A DNA stretch of 64,000 nt from Streptomyces sp. AM 4-1-1 (GCF_029167625.1 NZ_CP119145.1:4526001-4590000); one strand, 5' to 3'; numbered from the stretch's first letter, positions 26,822-39,238 are shown. The notes: a model not told the origin generated them from the letters alone. Program-made: numbers and translations.

Positions 26822-28185
26822 TGACGTTGACCGCCGAAATCAACGAGAACGGGACCAGCCCCGAAAAGCTCCTGTCCCCGGTCCTCTCCGCCTTCTGGGA
26901 CCAGCCGGAGTCCTGGACCCTGGACACCTACCGGCGCCACGAGGGGTACCAGGGACTGCGCAAGGCCCTCGCCATGACCCCCGACGACCTCATCGCGTAC
27001 GTCAAGGACGCCGGACTGCGCGGCCGGGGCGGCGCCGGCTTCCCCACCGGGATGAAGTGGCAGTTCATCCCGCAGGGCGACGGCAAACCGCACTACCTGG
27101 TCGTCAACGCCGACGAATCGGAGCCCGGGACCTGCAAGGACATCCCGCTCCTCTTCGCCAACCCGCACTCCCTCATCGAGGGAATCGTCATCGCCTGCTA
27201 CGCGATCCGCTCCTCCCACGCCTTCATCTACCTCCGCGGCGAGGTCGTGCCCGTACTGCGGCGGCTGCACGAGGCCGTGCGCGAGGCCCGGGAGGCGGGC
27301 TACCTCGGGACCGACATCCTCGGCTCAGGGCTCGACCTCGAACTCACCGTCCACGCGGGCGCGGGCGCGTACATCTGCGGTGAGGAGACCGCACTCCTCG
27401 ACTCGCTCGAAGGGCGGCGCGGCCAGCCCCGGCTGCGGCCCCCCTTCCCCGCGGTCGCCGGTCTGTACGCCTGCCCCACCGTGGTGAACAACGTCGAGTC
27501 CATCGCCTCGGTTCCCGCGATCCTGAACCGCGGCAAGGACTGGTTCAGGTCGATGGGCAGCGAGAAGTCCCCCGGATTCACGCTGTACTCGCTCAGCGGG
27601 CACGTCACCAGCCCCGGCCAGTACGAGGCCCCGCTCGGCATCACCCTGCGCCAGCTGCTCGACATGAGCGGCGGCATCCGGGCCGGGCACCGGCTGAAGT
27701 TCTGGACCCCCGGCGGCTCGTCCACCCCGATGTTCACCGACGAACACCTCGACGTCCCGCTCGACTACGAGGGCGTCGGCGCCGCCGGCTCCATGCTCGG
27801 CACCAAGGCCCTCCAGTGCTTCGACGAGACGACCTGCGTCGTACGGGCCGTGACCCGGTGGACCGAGTTCTACGCCCACGAGTCCTGCGGCAAGTGCACC
27901 CCGTGCCGCGAGGGGACGTACTGGCTCGTCCAGTTGCTCCGCGACATCGAGGCGGGCAAGGGCAGGCCGGACGACCTCGACAAGCTCAACGACATCGCCG
28001 ACAACATCAACGGCAAGTCCTTCTGCGCCCTCGGCGACGGCGCGGCCTCGCCGATCTTCTCCTCGCTGAAGTACTTCCGCGAGGAGTACGAGCAGCACAT
28101 CACGGGCAAGGGCTGCCCCTTCGATCCCGCCAAGTCGACCGTCTGGGCCGACGACAAGACCGCTCACCAGGGGGTGAACGCATGA
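26821..28185 (+). CDS. nuoF: NADH-quinone oxidoreductase subunit F (NADH and FMN binding)
   Basis: A 454-residue 51-kDa subunit where NADH reduces FMN. The NADH/FMN loop [13 protein letters not shown] is near residue 63, the second glycine loop is [19 protein letters not shown], and the N3 [4Fe-4S] motif [11 protein letters not shown] with a later Cys ([10 protein letters not shown]) is present. ATG 26821 overlaps the nuoE stop. Confidence 0.98.
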   Translation: MTLTAEINENGTSPEKLLSPVLSAFWDQPESWTLDTYRRHEGYQGLRKALAMTPDDLIAYVKDAGLRGRGGAGFPTGMKWQFIPQGDGKPHYLVVNADESEPGTCKDIPLLFANPHSLIEGIVIACYAIRSSHAFIYLRGEVVPVLRRLHEAVREAREAGYLGTDILGSGLDLELTVHAGAGAYICGEETALLDSLEGRRGQPRLRPPFPAVAGLYACPTVVNNVESIASVPAILNRGKDWFRSMGSEKSPGFTLYSLSGHVTSPGQYEAPLGITLRQLLDMSGGIRAGHRLKFWTPGGSSTPMFTDEHLDVPLDYEGVGAAGSMLGTKALQCFDETTCVVRAVTRWTEFYAHESCGKCTPCREGTYWLVQLLRDIEAGKGRPDDLDKLNDIADNINGKSFCALGDGAASPIFSSLKYFREEYEQHITGKGCPFDPAKSTVWADDKTAHQGVNA

Positions 28186-30689
28186 CAGTCACCACGAGTG
28201 CGCCCTCCGGGGGCGGCGAGGCGGCCGTCCCGCCGGAAGACCTCGTCACGCTGACGATCGACGGCATCGAGATCAGCGTGCCCAAGGGCACCCTGGTCAT
28301 CAGGGCCGCCGAACTCCTCGGCATCGAGATCCCGCGCTTCTGCGACCACCCGCTCCTCGACCCGGCCGGCGCCTGCCGCCAGTGCATCGTCGAGGTCGAG
28401 GGCCAGCGCAAGCCGATGGCGTCCTGCACCATCACCTGCACCGACGGCATGGTCGTCAAGTCGCAGATCACCTCCCCGGTCGCGGAGAAGGCCCAGCGCG
28501 GGGTGATGGAGCTGCTGCTCATCAACCACCCGCTGGACTGCCCCGTCTGCGACAAGGGCGGCGAGTGCCCGCTCCAGAACCAGGCGATGTCGCACGGCGG
28601 CGCCGACTCCCGGTTCGACGGCAGGAAGCGCACCTTCGAGAAGCCCGTGCCGATCTCCACCCAGGTGCTCCTCGACCGCGAACGCTGCGTTCTCTGCGCC
28701 CGCTGCACCCGGTTCTCCAACCAGGTGGCGGGCGACCCGATGATCGAACTGATCGAGCGCGGCGCGCTCCAGCAGGTCGGCACGGGCGAGGGCGACCCGT
28801 TCGAGTCGTACTTCTCCGGCAACACCATTCAGATCTGCCCGGTCGGCGCGCTGACCTCGGCGGCGTACCGCTTCCGCTCCCGCCCGTTCGACCTCGTGTC
28901 GTCGCCGTCGGTGTGCGAGCACTGCGCGGGCGGCTGCGCGACCCGCACCGACCACCGGCGCGGCAAGGTCATGCGGCGGATGGCGGCCGACGATCCCGAG
29001 GTCAACGAGGAATGGCTCTGCGACAAGGGCCGCTTCGGGTTCCGTTACGCGCAGAAGCCGGACCGGCTGACCACCCCGCTCGTACGCAACGGCGACGGCG
29101 TCCTGGAACCGGCGAGCTGGCCGGAGGCCCTGGCCGCCGCCGCGCGGGGGCTGGCGGCGGCGCACGGCAGGACCGGTGTGCTGACCGGCGGCCGGCTGAC
29201 CGTCGAGGACGCGTACGCGTACAGCAAGTTCGCCCGGGTCGCCCTCGGCACGAACGACGTCGACTTCCGGGCCCGGACGCACAGCGCCGAGGAGGCCGAC
29301 TTCCTCGCCGCGAGCGTCGCCGGGCGCGGCCGGGACCTCGACGGCACCGGAGTCACCCACACCTCGCTGGAGAAGGCCCCGGCGGTGCTGCTGGTCGGCT
29401 TCGAGTCCGAGGAGGAGGCCCCGGGCGTCTTCCTGCGGCTGCGCAAGGCGCACCGCAAGCGCGGACAGCGGACGTTCGCCCTCGCCTCGCACGCCACGCG
29501 CGGTCTGGAGAAGGCGGGCGGCACCCTGCTCCCCGCCGCCCCCGGCACCGAGACCGAGTGGCTGGACGCGCTCGCGGGCGGCGTCGGCCTGGAGGGCAAG
29601 GGGGCCGAGGCAGGCGAGGCGCTGCGCGCCGGGGGCGCCGTGATCGTGGTGGGTGAGCGGCTGGCCGGGGTGCCGGGCGCGCTGACCGCCGCCGTACGGA
29701 CGGCGACCGCGACCGGCGCCACGCTGGTGTGGATTCCGCGCCGGGCCGGGGAGCGGGGCGCGGTGGAGGCGGGCGCGCTGCCTTCGCTGCTGCCCGGCGG
29801 CCGTCCGGTGACCGACCCGGGGGCCAGGGCCGAGGTGGCCTCCGTGTGGGGGGTCGCCGAACTCCCGGCCCGGTTCGGCCGCGACACCGGCCAGATCGTG
29901 GAGGCGGCGGCCACCGGCGAACTGGGCGCGCTGCTCGTCGCCGGGGTCGAGACCACGGACCTGCCGGACCCGGCACGCGCCCTGGAGGCGCTGGACCGGG
30001 TCGGTTTCCTGGTCTCGCTGGAGCTGCGGCCCAGCGAGGTCACCGAACGGGCCGACGTGGTGTTCCCCGTCGCGGCCGTCGTCGAGAAGCCCGGCACCTT
30101 CCTCAACTGGGAGGGCAGGGCCCGGATGTTCGAGGCCGCGCTGAAGCCGGAACAGATGACCCGCAGGCTCGCGCCGAGCGACGCCCGGGTGCTGCACATG
30201 CTGGCCGAGGCGCTCGACGTGCGGCTCGCGCTGCCGGACCTGCGGTCCGCCCGGCGGGAGCTGGACCGGCTCGGCGGCTGGGCGGGCGCCCACGCCGAGG
30301 GGCCGTCCGAGTCCGCCAGGCCGCTGCCCAGGCCCGGCGACGGCGAGGCGGTCCTCGCGGGCCACCGGATGCTGCTCGACCGGGGCCGGTTGCAGGAGGG
30401 CGACGAAGCGCTGGCCGGGACCCGGCACGCGGCCGTCGCGCGGCTCTCCGCGACCACGGCCGCCGAGGCCGGGGTGAAGGACGGCGACCTGCTGGCCGTC
30501 ACCGGCCCGACGGGCGGCGTCGAACTCCCGCTGAGGGTCACCGACATGCCGGACCGGGTGGTCTGGGTGCCGCTGAACTCCGCCGGGCGGGGCGTACCGG
30601 CCGACACCGGCGCCCGACCCGGCGGCCTGGTCCGGATCGGCCCCGCCGCGCCGGACACCCACGTCGTCACATCGGAGGTACGAGGGTGA
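28182..30689 (+). CDS. nuoG: NADH-quinone oxidoreductase subunit G
   Basis: An 835-residue 75-kDa subunit carrying several iron-sulfur clusters. N-terminal [2Fe-2S] ligands are in [16 protein letters not shown] and the H-containing cluster is in [19 protein letters not shown]4/N5-type motifs are [10 protein letters not shown] and a later QICPVGAL. An extra Cx2Cx3C motif (CEHCAGGC…C) marks the molybdopterin-like domain that fills the C-terminal 550 residues without a cofactor. ATG 28182 overlaps the nuoF stop. Confidence 0.98.
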   Translation: MTVTTSAPSGGGEAAVPPEDLVTLTIDGIEISVPKGTLVIRAAELLGIEIPRFCDHPLLDPAGACRQCIVEVEGQRKPMASCTITCTDGMVVKSQITSPVAEKAQRGVMELLLINHPLDCPVCDKGGECPLQNQAMSHGGADSRFDGRKRTFEKPVPISTQVLLDRERCVLCARCTRFSNQVAGDPMIELIERGALQQVGTGEGDPFESYFSGNTIQICPVGALTSAAYRFRSRPFDLVSSPSVCEHCAGGCATRTDHRRGKVMRRMAADDPEVNEEWLCDKGRFGFRYAQKPDRLTTPLVRNGDGVLEPASWPEALAAAARGLAAAHGRTGVLTGGRLTVEDAYAYSKFARVALGTNDVDFRARTHSAEEADFLAASVAGRGRDLDGTGVTHTSLEKAPAVLLVGFESEEEAPGVFLRLRKAHRKRGQRTFALASHATRGLEKAGGTLLPAAPGTETEWLDALAGGVGLEGKGAEAGEALRAGGAVIVVGERLAGVPGALTAAVRTATATGATLVWIPRRAGERGAVEAGALPSLLPGGRPVTDPGARAEVASVWGVAELPARFGRDTGQIVEAAATGELGALLVAGVETTDLPDPARALEALDRVGFLVSLELRPSEVTERADVVFPVAAVVEKPGTFLNWEGRARMFEAALKPEQMTRRLAPSDARVLHMLAEALDVRLALPDLRSARRELDRLGGWAGAHAEGPSESARPLPRPGDGEAVLAGHRMLLDRGRLQEGDEALAGTRHAAVARLSATTAAEAGVKDGDLLAVTGPTGGVELPLRVTDMPDRVVWVPLNSAGRGVPADTGARPGGLVRIGPAAPDTHVVTSEVRG

Positions 30690-32089
30690 CTGGCCTCGCT
30701 CTACTCGCGACGGCACCCGACAGCGCCGTACTCGCTGCCGAGGACCTGTCGATGTTCGGCACCGACCCCTGGTGGCTCGTCGTCGTCAAGGCGGTGTTCT
30801 GCTTCGCCTTCCTGATGGTGACCGTGCTGGTCGCCATCGTCTGGGAGCGCAAGGTCGTCGCCTGGATGCAGCTGCGCATCGGGCCCAACCGGCACGGGCC
30901 CTGGGGCATGCTCCAGTCCCTCGCCGACGGCATCAAGCTGATGCTGAAGGAAGACCTTGTCGTCAAGCGGGCGGACAAGTTCGTCTACGTCCTGGCGCCG
31001 ATCGTCGCGGCCGTGCCCGCGTTCATGGCGATCGCGGTGATCCCGTTCGGTCCCTCGGGCAACGAGGTGTCGATCTTCGGCCACCGCACGGCGATGCAGC
31101 TGACGGACCTGCCGATCGCGATGCTCTACGTCCTCGCGGTCGCCTCGGTCGGCATCTACGGCATCGTCCTCGCCGGCTGGTCGTCCGGATCGACGTATCC
31201 GCTGCTCGGCGGGCTCCGCTCGTGCGCGCAGATGATCTCGTACGAGATCGCGATGGGCGCCGCGTTCGCCTCCGTCTTCCTCTACTCCGGGTCGATGTCG
31301 ACCTCGAAGATCGTGGAGGCGCAGGCGGACCGCTGGTACATCCTGCTGCTGCCCGTCTCGTTCATCATCTACATCGTCACGATGGTCGGCGAGACCAATC
31401 GCGCCCCGTTCGACATGCCGGAGTCCGAGGGCGACCTGGTCGGCGGCTTCAACACCGAGTACTCGTCGATCAAGTTCGCGATGTTCATGCTCGCCGAGTA
31501 CGTCAACATGGTCACCGTGTCCGCGGTCTCCGCGACGCTCTTCCTGGGCGGCTGGCGGGCCCCGTACCCGATCAGCACCTTCTGGGAGGGCGCGAACCAC
31601 GGCTGGTGGCCGATGCTCTGGTTCGTCGTCAAGGTCCAGCTGCTGCTGTTCTTCTTCATCTGGCTGCGCGGCACCCTGCCCCGCGTCCGTTACGACCAGC
31701 TGATGAAGCTCGGCTGGAAGGTCCTCATCCCGGTCTCCGTCGTCTGGCTGATGCTCGTCGCGACCATGCGGGCGCTGCGGAACGAGGGATACGACTTCAC
31801 CCGGATCGTGCTGTACGTCGCCGGTGTCGTGATCGCGATCCTGCTGATCTCCGCCGTCGTCGACGTCTTCCGCGACCGCCGGGCGAAGGCGACCGCGGCG
31901 GAGGAGGAACCGGAGCCCGCGTTCGACCCGATGGCGGGCGGGTTCCCGGTGCCGCCACTGCCCGGACAGACCCTTCCGCCGGTACCGCGCCGCAGGCCAC
32001 GTCGCGAGCGGGAGCTCGTTGTCAGTGGTGGGGCGGATACTCACAGTGACGGAGAAGCGAGTGACGGAAAGGAGGCCGGCGATGCCTGA
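30686..32089 (+). CDS. nuoH: NADH-quinone oxidoreductase subunit H
   Basis: A 467-residue membrane subunit with about eight helices that forms much of the quinone chamber. Signatures: [20 protein letters not shown] in the first cytoplasmic loop and [20 protein letters not shown] in the third. The C-terminal ~75 residues are Pro/Arg-rich and cytoplasmic, an actinobacterial extension. GTG 30686 overlaps the nuoG stop. Confidence 0.98.
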   Translation: MTGLALLATAPDSAVLAAEDLSMFGTDPWWLVVVKAVFCFAFLMVTVLVAIVWERKVVAWMQLRIGPNRHGPWGMLQSLADGIKLMLKEDLVVKRADKFVYVLAPIVAAVPAFMAIAVIPFGPSGNEVSIFGHRTAMQLTDLPIAMLYVLAVASVGIYGIVLAGWSSGSTYPLLGGLRSCAQMISYEIAMGAAFASVFLYSGSMSTSKIVEAQADRWYILLLPVSFIIYIVTMVGETNRAPFDMPESEGDLVGGFNTEYSSIKFAMFMLAEYVNMVTVSAVSATLFLGGWRAPYPISTFWEGANHGWWPMLWFVVKVQLLLFFFIWLRGTLPRVRYDQLMKLGWKVLIPVSVVWLMLVATMRALRNEGYDFTRIVLYVAGVVIAILLISAVVDVFRDRRAKATAAEEEPEPAFDPMAGGFPVPPLPGQTLPPVPRRRPRRERELVVSGGADTHSDGEASDGKEAGDA

Positions 32090-32783
32090 GTCAGCTGCGT
32101 CATCCGGATTGCCGGAGCCCACCGGGTCCTCAGGGTCCTCGGGGTCCTCGGGGGACAGGTTCCTGAACCCCGTGGCCGGTTTCGGCGTGACCTTCAAGGC
32201 CATGTTCAAGAAGCGGCTGACCGAGCAGTACCCGGAACAGCAGAAGGTCACGGCGCCGCGCTTCCACGGCCGGCACCAGCTCAACCGTCATCCGGACGGC
32301 CTGGAGAAGTGCATCGGCTGCGAGTTGTGCGCCTGGGCGTGTCCGGCGGACGCGATCTACGTCGAGGGCGCGGACAACACCGAGGAGGAGCGCTACTCCC
32401 CGGGCGAGCGGTACGGCCGCGTCTACCAGATCAACTACGCCCGCTGCATCCTCTGCGGGCTGTGCATCGAGGCGTGCCCCACCCGGGCGCTCACGATGAC
32501 CAACGAGTTCGAACTGGCCAACACCAGCCGCGAGAGCCTGATCTACACCAAGGACGAGCTGCTCGCCGGCCTGGAGGAAGGCATGGTCGACAGCCCGCAC
32601 GCGATCTTCCCCGGGATGGACGAGCAGGACTACTACCGGGGCGTGGTCACCGAGGCGGCACACGGCACGGAACGCCAGACGGCGGTGACCAAGGGCGAGA
32701 AGCCCGACGAGCCGCGGGACGCGGTCCCGGGCGTTCGCGCCGAGGACGAGAAGACGGTCCGTACCGGGGGGGTGGGCGCATGA
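32082..32783 (+). CDS. nuoI: NADH-quinone oxidoreductase subunit I
   Basis: A 233-residue subunit with two [4Fe-4S] clusters (N6a/N6b): [12 protein letters not shown] and [15 protein letters not shown] 32082 follows AAGGAGG and overlaps the end of nuoH. The N-terminus contains three Gly-Ser-Ser repeats encoded by near-identical 9-bp units (about 32124-32152), and the C-terminus has a charged tail of about 45 residues. Confidence 0.98.
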   Translation: MPESAASSGLPEPTGSSGSSGSSGDRFLNPVAGFGVTFKAMFKKRLTEQYPEQQKVTAPRFHGRHQLNRHPDGLEKCIGCELCAWACPADAIYVEGADNTEEERYSPGERYGRVYQINYARCILCGLCIEACPTRALTMTNEFELANTSRESLIYTKDELLAGLEEGMVDSPHAIFPGMDEQDYYRGVVTEAAHGTERQTAVTKGEKPDEPRDAVPGVRAEDEKTVRTGGVGA

Positions 32784-33604
32784 CCGGCCTGGCCGCGGCC
32801 GCCTCCACCACCTCGACCGGCGAGGCGGTCCAGTTCTGGGTGCTCGGCACGGTCGCCCTGATCGGCGCCCTGTTCACCGTGCTGATGAGGAGGGCCGTCC
32901 ACAGCGCGCTCTCGCTCGCGGGGACGATGATCGTCCTGGCGGTGTTCTACCTCGCCAACGGCGCCTATTTCCTAGGTATCGTGCAGATCATCGTCTACAC
33001 CGGCGCGATCATGATGCTGTTCCTCTTCGTGGTCATGCTCGTCGGCGTCACGGCGGCGGACTCGCTGAAGGAGACCATCAAGGGCCAGCGGTGGCTGGCC
33101 GCCGGATGCGGCATCGGCTTCGGCGTGCTGCTGATCGCGGGCATCGGCAACGCCTCGCTGAACAGTTTCAACGGCCTCGGCGGCGCCAACGCCGCGCACG
33201 GCGGGAACGTCGAGGGACTGGCCAGCCTCATCTTCACCAGGTACGTCTTCGCCTTCGAGATCACCGGCGCCCTGCTCATCACGGCGACCGTCGGCGCGAT
33301 GGTGCTCACGCACCGGGAACGCACCGAACGGGCCAAGACGCAGCGGGAGATGTCGCAGGAGCGCGTCCGCGGCAAGCACCTCCCGCCGCTGCCCGCCCCC
33401 GGTGTCTACGCCCGGCACAACGCGGTGGACATCGCGGGCCTGCTGCCGGACGGCACCCCGTCCGAGCTGACCGTCATGAGCACGCTGCGCGAGCGCGGCC
33501 AGATCCGGGACGTGTCGCACGAAGCACTCGCCGACCTGAAGGCGCTGGAACAGCGCTCCGAGGAGCGGCTCGGCCGTGACCAGGAAGAGGAGGTCACCAA
33601 GTGA
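32780..33604 (+). CDS. nuoJ: NADH-quinone oxidoreductase subunit J
   Basis: A 274-residue membrane subunit with five helices. The conserved [20 protein letters not shown] segment is near residues 64-83, at the proton-pathway pi-bulge. The ~100-residue C-terminal cytoplasmic extension is Arg/Glu-rich. ATG 32780 overlaps the nuoI stop. Confidence 0.97.
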   Translation: MTGLAAAASTTSTGEAVQFWVLGTVALIGALFTVLMRRAVHSALSLAGTMIVLAVFYLANGAYFLGIVQIIVYTGAIMMLFLFVVMLVGVTAADSLKETIKGQRWLAAGCGIGFGVLLIAGIGNASLNSFNGLGGANAAHGGNVEGLASLIFTRYVFAFEITGALLITATVGAMVLTHRERTERAKTQREMSQERVRGKHLPPLPAPGVYARHNAVDIAGLLPDGTPSELTVMSTLRERGQIRDVSHEALADLKALEQRSEERLGRDQEEEVTK

Positions 33605-33900
33605 ACCCGGTCAACTACCTCTATCTCGCGGCCCTGCTGTTCACCATCGGCGCGGCCGGGGTGCTGATCAGGCGGAACGCGCTCGTGGTGTTCATGTGCG
33701 TGGAGCTGATGCTCAACGCCTGCAACCTCGCGTTCGTCACCTTCTCCCGGATGCACGGCAACCTCGACGGGCAGATCATCGCGTTCTTCACGATGGTCGT
33801 CGCCGCAGCCGAGGTCGTGGTCGGGCTCGCGATCATCGTGTCGCTGTTCCGTTCCCGCCACTCGGCCTCGGTCGACGATGCCAGCCTGATGAAGCTGTAA
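33601..33900 (+). CDS. nuoK: NADH-quinone oxidoreductase subunit K
   Basis: A 99-residue, three-helix membrane subunit. Key buried acidic residues appear in [13 protein letters not shown] and in the [13 protein letters not shown] helix, as required for proton transfer. GTG 33601 overlaps the nuoJ stop. Confidence 0.98.
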   Translation: MNPVNYLYLAALLFTIGAAGVLIRRNALVVFMCVELMLNACNLAFVTFSRMHGNLDGQIIAFFTMVVAAAEVVVGLAIIVSLFRSRHSASVDDASLMKL

Positions 33901-33916
33901 GGGGCCGCTGGACACC

Positions 33917-35863
33917 ATGGAGAACCTGATCGCGCTGCTCGTCGCGGCGCCTCTGCTCGGAGCGGCCGTGCTGCTCTGCGGCGGTCGACGGCTCGACCGC
34001 GTAGGACACTGGCTCGGCACCCTGTTCGCCGCCGCCTCGTTCGTCATCGGCGTGGTGCTCTTCGCCGGGATGCTGGGGGACGAGGCCACGGCCCGCACCC
34101 TGCGCCAGCACCTGTTCAGCTGGGTACCGGTCGAGGGGTTCCAGGCCGACGTGGCCTTCCAACTCGACCAGCTGTCGATGACGTTCGTGCTGCTGATCAC
34201 CGGTGTGGGCACCCTGATCCACATCTACTCGATCGGCTACATGGAGCACGACGAGCGACGCCGTCGCTTCTTCGGCTACCTGAACCTGTTCCTCGCGGCG
34301 ATGCTCCTGCTGGTCATCGCCGACAACTACCTGCTGCTGTACGCCGGGTGGGAGGGCGTCGGCCTGGCGTCGTACCTGCTCATCGGCTTCTGGCAGCACA
34401 AGCCGAGCGCGGCCACCGCCGCGAAGAAGGCGTTCCTGGTCAACCGGGTCGGCGACATGGGCCTGTCGATCGGGATCATGCTGATGTTCACCACCTTCGG
34501 CACCTTCGCCTTCGGGCCGGTGTTCGCCGCCACCGGCGACGCGAGCGAGGGCAAGCTGACGGCCATCGGCCTGATGCTGCTGCTCGCCGCCTGCGGCAAG
34601 TCGGCCCAGGTCCCGCTCCAGTCCTGGCTCGGTGACGCGATGGAGGGCCCGACCCCGGTCTCGGCCCTCATCCACGCCGCCACCATGGTGACCGCGGGCG
34701 TCTACCTCATCACCCGCTCCGGCGCGATCTTCAACGGCGCCCCCGACGCCCAACTGGCCGTCGTGGTCGTCGGCGCGGTCACGCTGATCTTCGGGGCGAT
34801 CGTCGGTTGCGCGAAGGACGACATCAAGAAGGCCCTCGCCGGTTCGACGATGTCGCAGATCGGCTACATGATCATGGCCGCCGGGCTCGGCCCGATCGGC
34901 TACGTCTTCGCGATCATGCACCTGGTCACCCACGGCTTCTTCAAGGCCGGACTCTTCCTCGGCGCCGGTTCGGTCATGCACGGCATGAACGACGAGGTCG
35001 ACATGCGGAGGTACGGCGGCCTGCGGAAGTACATGCCGGTCACCTTCGTCACCTTCGGCCTCGGCTACCTGGCGATCATCGGCTTCCCCGGTCTGTCCGG
35101 ATTCTTCTCCAAGGACAAGATCATCGAGGCGGCCTTCGCGAAGGGCGGCACCGAGGGCTGGATTCTCGGCGGGGTCGCCCTGCTGGGCGCCGCGATCACC
35201 GCGTTCTACATGACGCGCGTGATGCTGCTGACCTTCTTCGGCGAGGAGCGGTGGCGTCGCGCGGCGACCCCCTCACCCGCCGAACCGGACGTCGAGCCCG
35301 CCGCCGAGACCCGCGGCGAGCACACCGAACCGCACCCGCACGAGTCCCCGAGGTCGATGACCATCCCCATGATCGTCCTCGCCTTCGGATCGGTGTTCGC
35401 CGGAGGGTTCTTCTCCATCGGCGACCGGTTCCTGAACTGGCTGGAACCCGTCACCGGGCACGACCACGGAGACGCCCCGGTCAGCGCCGCGACCGTCACC
35501 ACCGCCACCATGGTGGTGCTGGTCATCGGCGTCGGCATCGCCTGGGCGATGTACGGCAGGCGCCCGGTGCCCGCCGTCGCCCCGCGCGGCTCGCTGCTCA
35601 CCCGGGCCGCCCGCCGCGACCTCCTCCAGGACGACTTCAACCACGTGGTCCTGGTACGCGGCGGCGAACACCTCACCCGCTCCCTGGTCTACGTCGACCA
35701 CACCCTGGTCGACGGTGTCGTCAACGGCACGGCCGCCTCGTTCGGCGGACTCTCCGGCCGGCTGCGCAAACTGCAGAACGGCTACGTCCGCTCCTACGCG
35801 GTCTCGATGTTCGGCGGTACGGCGGTCGTCATCGCCGCGACCCTGCTGATGAGGACGGTCTGA
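33917..35863 (+). CDS. nuoL: NADH-quinone oxidoreductase subunit L
   Basis: A 648-residue antiporter-like proton-pumping subunit with about 16 helices and the long lateral amphipathic helix in the C-terminal third. Family core: [32 protein letters not shown], the [17 protein letters not shown] block and [13 protein letters not shown]. It starts 16 nt after nuoK, the widest gap in the operon after nuoA/nuoB. Confidence 0.98.
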   Translation: MENLIALLVAAPLLGAAVLLCGGRRLDRVGHWLGTLFAAASFVIGVVLFAGMLGDEATARTLRQHLFSWVPVEGFQADVAFQLDQLSMTFVLLITGVGTLIHIYSIGYMEHDERRRRFFGYLNLFLAAMLLLVIADNYLLLYAGWEGVGLASYLLIGFWQHKPSAATAAKKAFLVNRVGDMGLSIGIMLMFTTFGTFAFGPVFAATGDASEGKLTAIGLMLLLAACGKSAQVPLQSWLGDAMEGPTPVSALIHAATMVTAGVYLITRSGAIFNGAPDAQLAVVVVGAVTLIFGAIVGCAKDDIKKALAGSTMSQIGYMIMAAGLGPIGYVFAIMHLVTHGFFKAGLFLGAGSVMHGMNDEVDMRRYGGLRKYMPVTFVTFGLGYLAIIGFPGLSGFFSKDKIIEAAFAKGGTEGWILGGVALLGAAITAFYMTRVMLLTFFGEERWRRAATPSPAEPDVEPAAETRGEHTEPHPHESPRSMTIPMIVLAFGSVFAGGFFSIGDRFLNWLEPVTGHDHGDAPVSAATVTTATMVVLVIGVGIAWAMYGRRPVPAVAPRGSLLTRAARRDLLQDDFNHVVLVRGGEHLTRSLVYVDHTLVDGVVNGTAASFGGLSGRLRKLQNGYVRSYAVSMFGGTAVVIAATLLMRTV

Positions 35864-35868
35864 TCACC

Positions 35869-37464
35869 ATGTCCTTTCCTCTCCTGACAGCGACGGCGGC
35901 GCTCCCCGCGATCGGTGCGGTCGTCACCGCCGCCGTCCCGGCCGCACAGCGCACCGCCGCCAAATGGCTGGCACTGCTCTTCTCGCTGGCCACCCTCGTC
36001 CTGGCGGCCGTCGTGCTCGTCCGCTTCGAACCCGGCGGCAGCCGCTACCAGCTCACCGAATCGCACGCCTGGATCAAGGACTTCGGGGTGCGGTACGAGC
36101 TGGGGGTGGACGGCATCGGGGTGGCGCTCCTCGCGCTCACCGCGCTGCTGATCCCGTTCGTGATCCTGGCGGGCTGGCACGACGCCGACCCGCGGACCGA
36201 GCCCACGGCGGGCTCCGCCCCGGTCAAGGCGTCACGCTGGCGGCCCACCCAGGGTTTCTTCGCGCTGATCCTGATGACCGAGGCGATGGTGATCCTCTCC
36301 TTCGAGGCCACCGACGTCTTCCTCTTCTACATCCTCTTCGAAGCCATGCTCATCCCGATGTACTTCCTCATCGGCGGCTTCGGGGACCGGGCGCACGCGG
36401 GCACCGACGAGCACGCGGCGGCGCAACGCTCGTACGCCGCGGTGAAGTTCCTCCTCTACAACCTGGCCGGCGGGCTCCTCATGCTCGCCGCGGTCATCGG
36501 GCTGTACGTCGTCGCGGGCAGCTTCTCGCTCTCCGAGATCGCCGAGGCACGGGCCAACGGCTCGCTGTCCATGGCGACGAGCACCGAACGCTGGCTGTTC
36601 CTCGGCTTCTTCTTCGCCTTCGCGGTGAAGGCGCCCCTCTGGCCGCTGCACACCTGGCTGCCCAACGCCATGGGCGAGGCGACCACCCCGGTCGCCGTGC
36701 TGCTCACCGCGGTCGTCGACAAGGTCGGCACCTTCGCGATGCTCCGCTACTGCCTCCAGCTGTTCCCGGAGGCCAGCAAGTGGGCGACACCGGTGGTGCT
36801 GGCGCTGGCCCTGGTCAGCATCGTCTACGGGGCGCTGCTCGCCGTCGGCCAGCGGGACATCAAGCGGCTCATCGCCTACGCCTCGATCTCGCACTTCGGC
36901 TTCATCATCCTGGGCATCTTCGCGATGACCAGTCAGGGCCAGTCCGGCGCCACGCTGTACATGGTCAACCACGGCATCTCGACGGCCGCCCTGATGCTGG
37001 TCGCCGGATTCCTGATCACCCGGCGCGGTTCGCGGCTCATCGGTGACTACGGCGGAGTGCAGAAGGTCGCCCCGGTGCTCGCGGGCACCTTCCTCATCGG
37101 CGGTCTGGCCACTCTGTCACTGCCCGGACTCGCCCCGTTCGTCAGCGAGTTCCTGGTCCTGGTCGGCGCGTTCAGGGCCTACCCGGTGGTCGGCATCATC
37201 GCCACCGTGGGGATCGTGCTCGCCGCGCTCTACGTCCTCGTCCTCTACCAGCGGACGATGACGGGCCCGGTCACCGCCCGGGTCGACGGCATGGCGGACC
37301 TCAAGGTCCGTGAGCTGGTGGTGGTCGTCCCGCTGATCGCTCTGCTGATCTTCCTGGGCGTCTACCCGAAGCCGCTGACGGAGATCGTCAACCCAGCGGT
37401 GAAGCACACCATGTCGGACGTACAGAAGAAGGACCCCCAGCCCGAGGTGGAGGCCGCCAAGTGA
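35869..37464 (+). CDS. nuoM: NADH-quinone oxidoreductase subunit M
   Basis: A 531-residue antiporter-like subunit. Signatures include LFYILFEAMLIPMYFLIG, FAVKAPLWPLHTWLPNAMGE and RLIAYASISHFGFIILGIF, with the essential Glu and Lys of the proton channel. ATG 35869 lies 5 nt after the nuoL stop. Confidence 0.98.
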   Translation: MSFPLLTATAALPAIGAVVTAAVPAAQRTAAKWLALLFSLATLVLAAVVLVRFEPGGSRYQLTESHAWIKDFGVRYELGVDGIGVALLALTALLIPFVILAGWHDADPRTEPTAGSAPVKASRWRPTQGFFALILMTEAMVILSFEATDVFLFYILFEAMLIPMYFLIGGFGDRAHAGTDEHAAAQRSYAAVKFLLYNLAGGLLMLAAVIGLYVVAGSFSLSEIAEARANGSLSMATSTERWLFLGFFFAFAVKAPLWPLHTWLPNAMGEATTPVAVLLTAVVDKVGTFAMLRYCLQLFPEASKWATPVVLALALVSIVYGALLAVGQRDIKRLIAYASISHFGFIILGIFAMTSQGQSGATLYMVNHGISTAALMLVAGFLITRRGSRLIGDYGGVQKVAPVLAGTFLIGGLATLSLPGLAPFVSEFLVLVGAFRAYPVVGIIATVGIVLAALYVLVLYQRTMTGPVTARVDGMADLKVRELVVVVPLIALLIFLGVYPKPLTEIVNPAVKHTMSDVQKKDPQPEVEAAK

Positions 37465-39125
37465 GCGCAACAGCTGTCCACAGTCTGTGGACGACGGCGG
37501 GCGGGGTGACATCGGCCGCCCCGGACGAGAAGTTCACGGCGCCGACCATCGAGTACGCCCAGCTGACACCGGTACTGATCGTGATCGGCGTCGCCGTTCT
37601 CGGGGTGCTGGTCGAGGCGTTCGTACCACGCAGGGCCCGCTACCACACGCAGGTCTTCCTCACCGTCGTCGCGCTCGCCGCCGCGTTCGCCGCGGTGGTC
37701 GGGCTCGCCGTCGGGGGGTACGGCACGACGAAGGCGCACATCGCCGCGATGGGCGCGGTGGCCGTCGACGGACCGGCGCTGTTCCTCCAGGGCGTCATCC
37801 TGCTGACCTCGCTGGTCGCGGTCTTCACCTTCGCCGAACGCCGGCTCGACCCGGAGTCGCACGGCAACCGCGTCGACTCGTTCGCCGCGCAGGCCGCGTC
37901 GATCCCCGGCAGCGACAGCGAGAAGGCCGCCGTCCGGGCCGGGTTCACCACCACCGAGGTCTTCCCGCTGGTCCTCTTCTCCGTGGCGGGAATGCTGGTC
38001 TTCCCGGCGGCCAACGACCTGCTGACGCTCTTCGTCGCGCTGGAGGTCTTCTCGCTCCCGCTCTACCTGCTCTGCGCCGTCGCCCGCCGCAAGCGGCTGA
38101 TGTCGCAGGAGGCGGCGGTCAAGTACTTCCTGCTCGGCGCCTTCTCCTCGGCGTTCCTGCTGTTCGGGATCGCCCTGCTGTACGGGTACGCGGGCTCCGT
38201 CTCGTACGCCACGATCGCCGACGTCGTGGAGGGCTCGGTGCAGAACATCGACCCGGCGCTCGCCGACACCATGGGCAACGACGTGCTGCTGCTCATCGGC
38301 GGCGCGATGATCCTGACCGGACTGCTGTTCAAGGTCGGCGCGGTGCCGTTCCACATGTGGACCCCGGACGTCTACCAGGGCGCTCCGACTCCGGTCAGCG
38401 GTTTCATGGCCGCCGCCACGAAGGTCGCCGCCTTCGGCGCGCTGCTGCGCCTGCTGTACGTGGTGCTGCCGGGCCTCACCTGGGACTGGCGTCCGGTGAT
38501 GTGGGGCGTCGCGATCGCCACGATGCTGGGCGGTGCGGTCGTCGCCATCACCCAGACCGACATCAAGCGGCTCCTCGCGTACTCCTCCGTCGCGCACGCC
38601 GGGTTCATCCTCGCGGGCGTGATCGCGGCCACCCCGGCGGGCATCTCGTCGGTCCTCTTCTACCTCGCCACGTACTCCTTCGTGACGGTCGGCGCGTTCG
38701 CCGTCGTCACCCTGGTGCGCGACGCGGGCGGCGAGGCCACGCACCTGTCGAAGTGGGCGGGGCTCGGGCGGCGCTCCCCGCTGGTCGCCGCGGTCTTCGC
38801 GGTGTATCTGCTGGCCTTCGCCGGTATCCCGCTGACCTCGGGCTTCGCCGGAAAGTTCGCCGTCTTCAAGGCGGCGGCGGAGGGCGGGGCGAGCGGTCTC
38901 GTCGTGGTCGGTGTGATCGCGTCGGCCATCTCCGCGTTCTTCTACCTCCGGGTCATCGTGCTGATGTTCTTCAGCGAGCCGAAGGCGGACGGCCCGACGG
39001 TCGCCGTCCCGTCCCCGCTGACGATGACGACGATCGCGGTCGGCGTGGCGGTCACGGTGGTGCTGGGTGTGGCCCCGCAGTACTTCCTGGACCTGGCGAG
39101 CCAGGCCGGGGTGTTCGTGCGGTAA
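37461..39125 (+). CDS. nuoN: NADH-quinone oxidoreductase subunit N
   Basis: A 554-residue antiporter-like subunit that ends the operon. Signatures: LFVALEVFSLPLYLLCAVAR, FKVGAVPFHMWTPDVYQGAP and RLLAYSSVAHAGFILAGV. GTG 37461 overlaps the nuoM stop. A strong hairpin follows the gene. Confidence 0.98.
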   Translation: MSATAVHSLWTTAGGVTSAAPDEKFTAPTIEYAQLTPVLIVIGVAVLGVLVEAFVPRRARYHTQVFLTVVALAAAFAAVVGLAVGGYGTTKAHIAAMGAVAVDGPALFLQGVILLTSLVAVFTFAERRLDPESHGNRVDSFAAQAASIPGSDSEKAAVRAGFTTTEVFPLVLFSVAGMLVFPAANDLLTLFVALEVFSLPLYLLCAVARRKRLMSQEAAVKYFLLGAFSSAFLLFGIALLYGYAGSVSYATIADVVEGSVQNIDPALADTMGNDVLLLIGGAMILTGLLFKVGAVPFHMWTPDVYQGAPTPVSGFMAAATKVAAFGALLRLLYVVLPGLTWDWRPVMWGVAIATMLGGAVVAITQTDIKRLLAYSSVAHAGFILAGVIAATPAGISSVLFYLATYSFVTVGAFAVVTLVRDAGGEATHLSKWAGLGRRSPLVAAVFAVYLLAFAGIPLTSGFAGKFAVFKAAAEGGASGLVVVGVIASAISAFFYLRVIVLMFFSEPKADGPTVAVPSPLTMTTIAVGVAVTVVLGVAPQYFLDLASQAGVFVR

Positions 39126-39194
39126 GCGGTAAGCGGTAGCGGTACGCGGTCGGCGGTGAGCGCCGGCCGGTACGCGGTACCGGGACACGGGATC

Positions 39195-39238
39195 GGTGAT
39201 CGCCGGGCGGCCCTGGAACGGGCGGCCCGGCGATCACC
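39195..39238 (+). terminator. Terminator of the nuo operon
   Basis: GGTGATCGCCGGGC (39195-39208) pairs perfectly with GCCCGGCGATCACC (39225-39238), with further partial pairing of GGCC-type bases inside the loop. It lies 70 nt after nuoN and before recQ. The stretch between nuoN and the hairpin carries short GCGGTA repeats. Confidence 0.85.

Noticed and set aside
28164..30716. 850-residue minus-strand frame over nuoG
   Set aside because: Antisense to nuoG, composition typical of a high-GC shadow frame.
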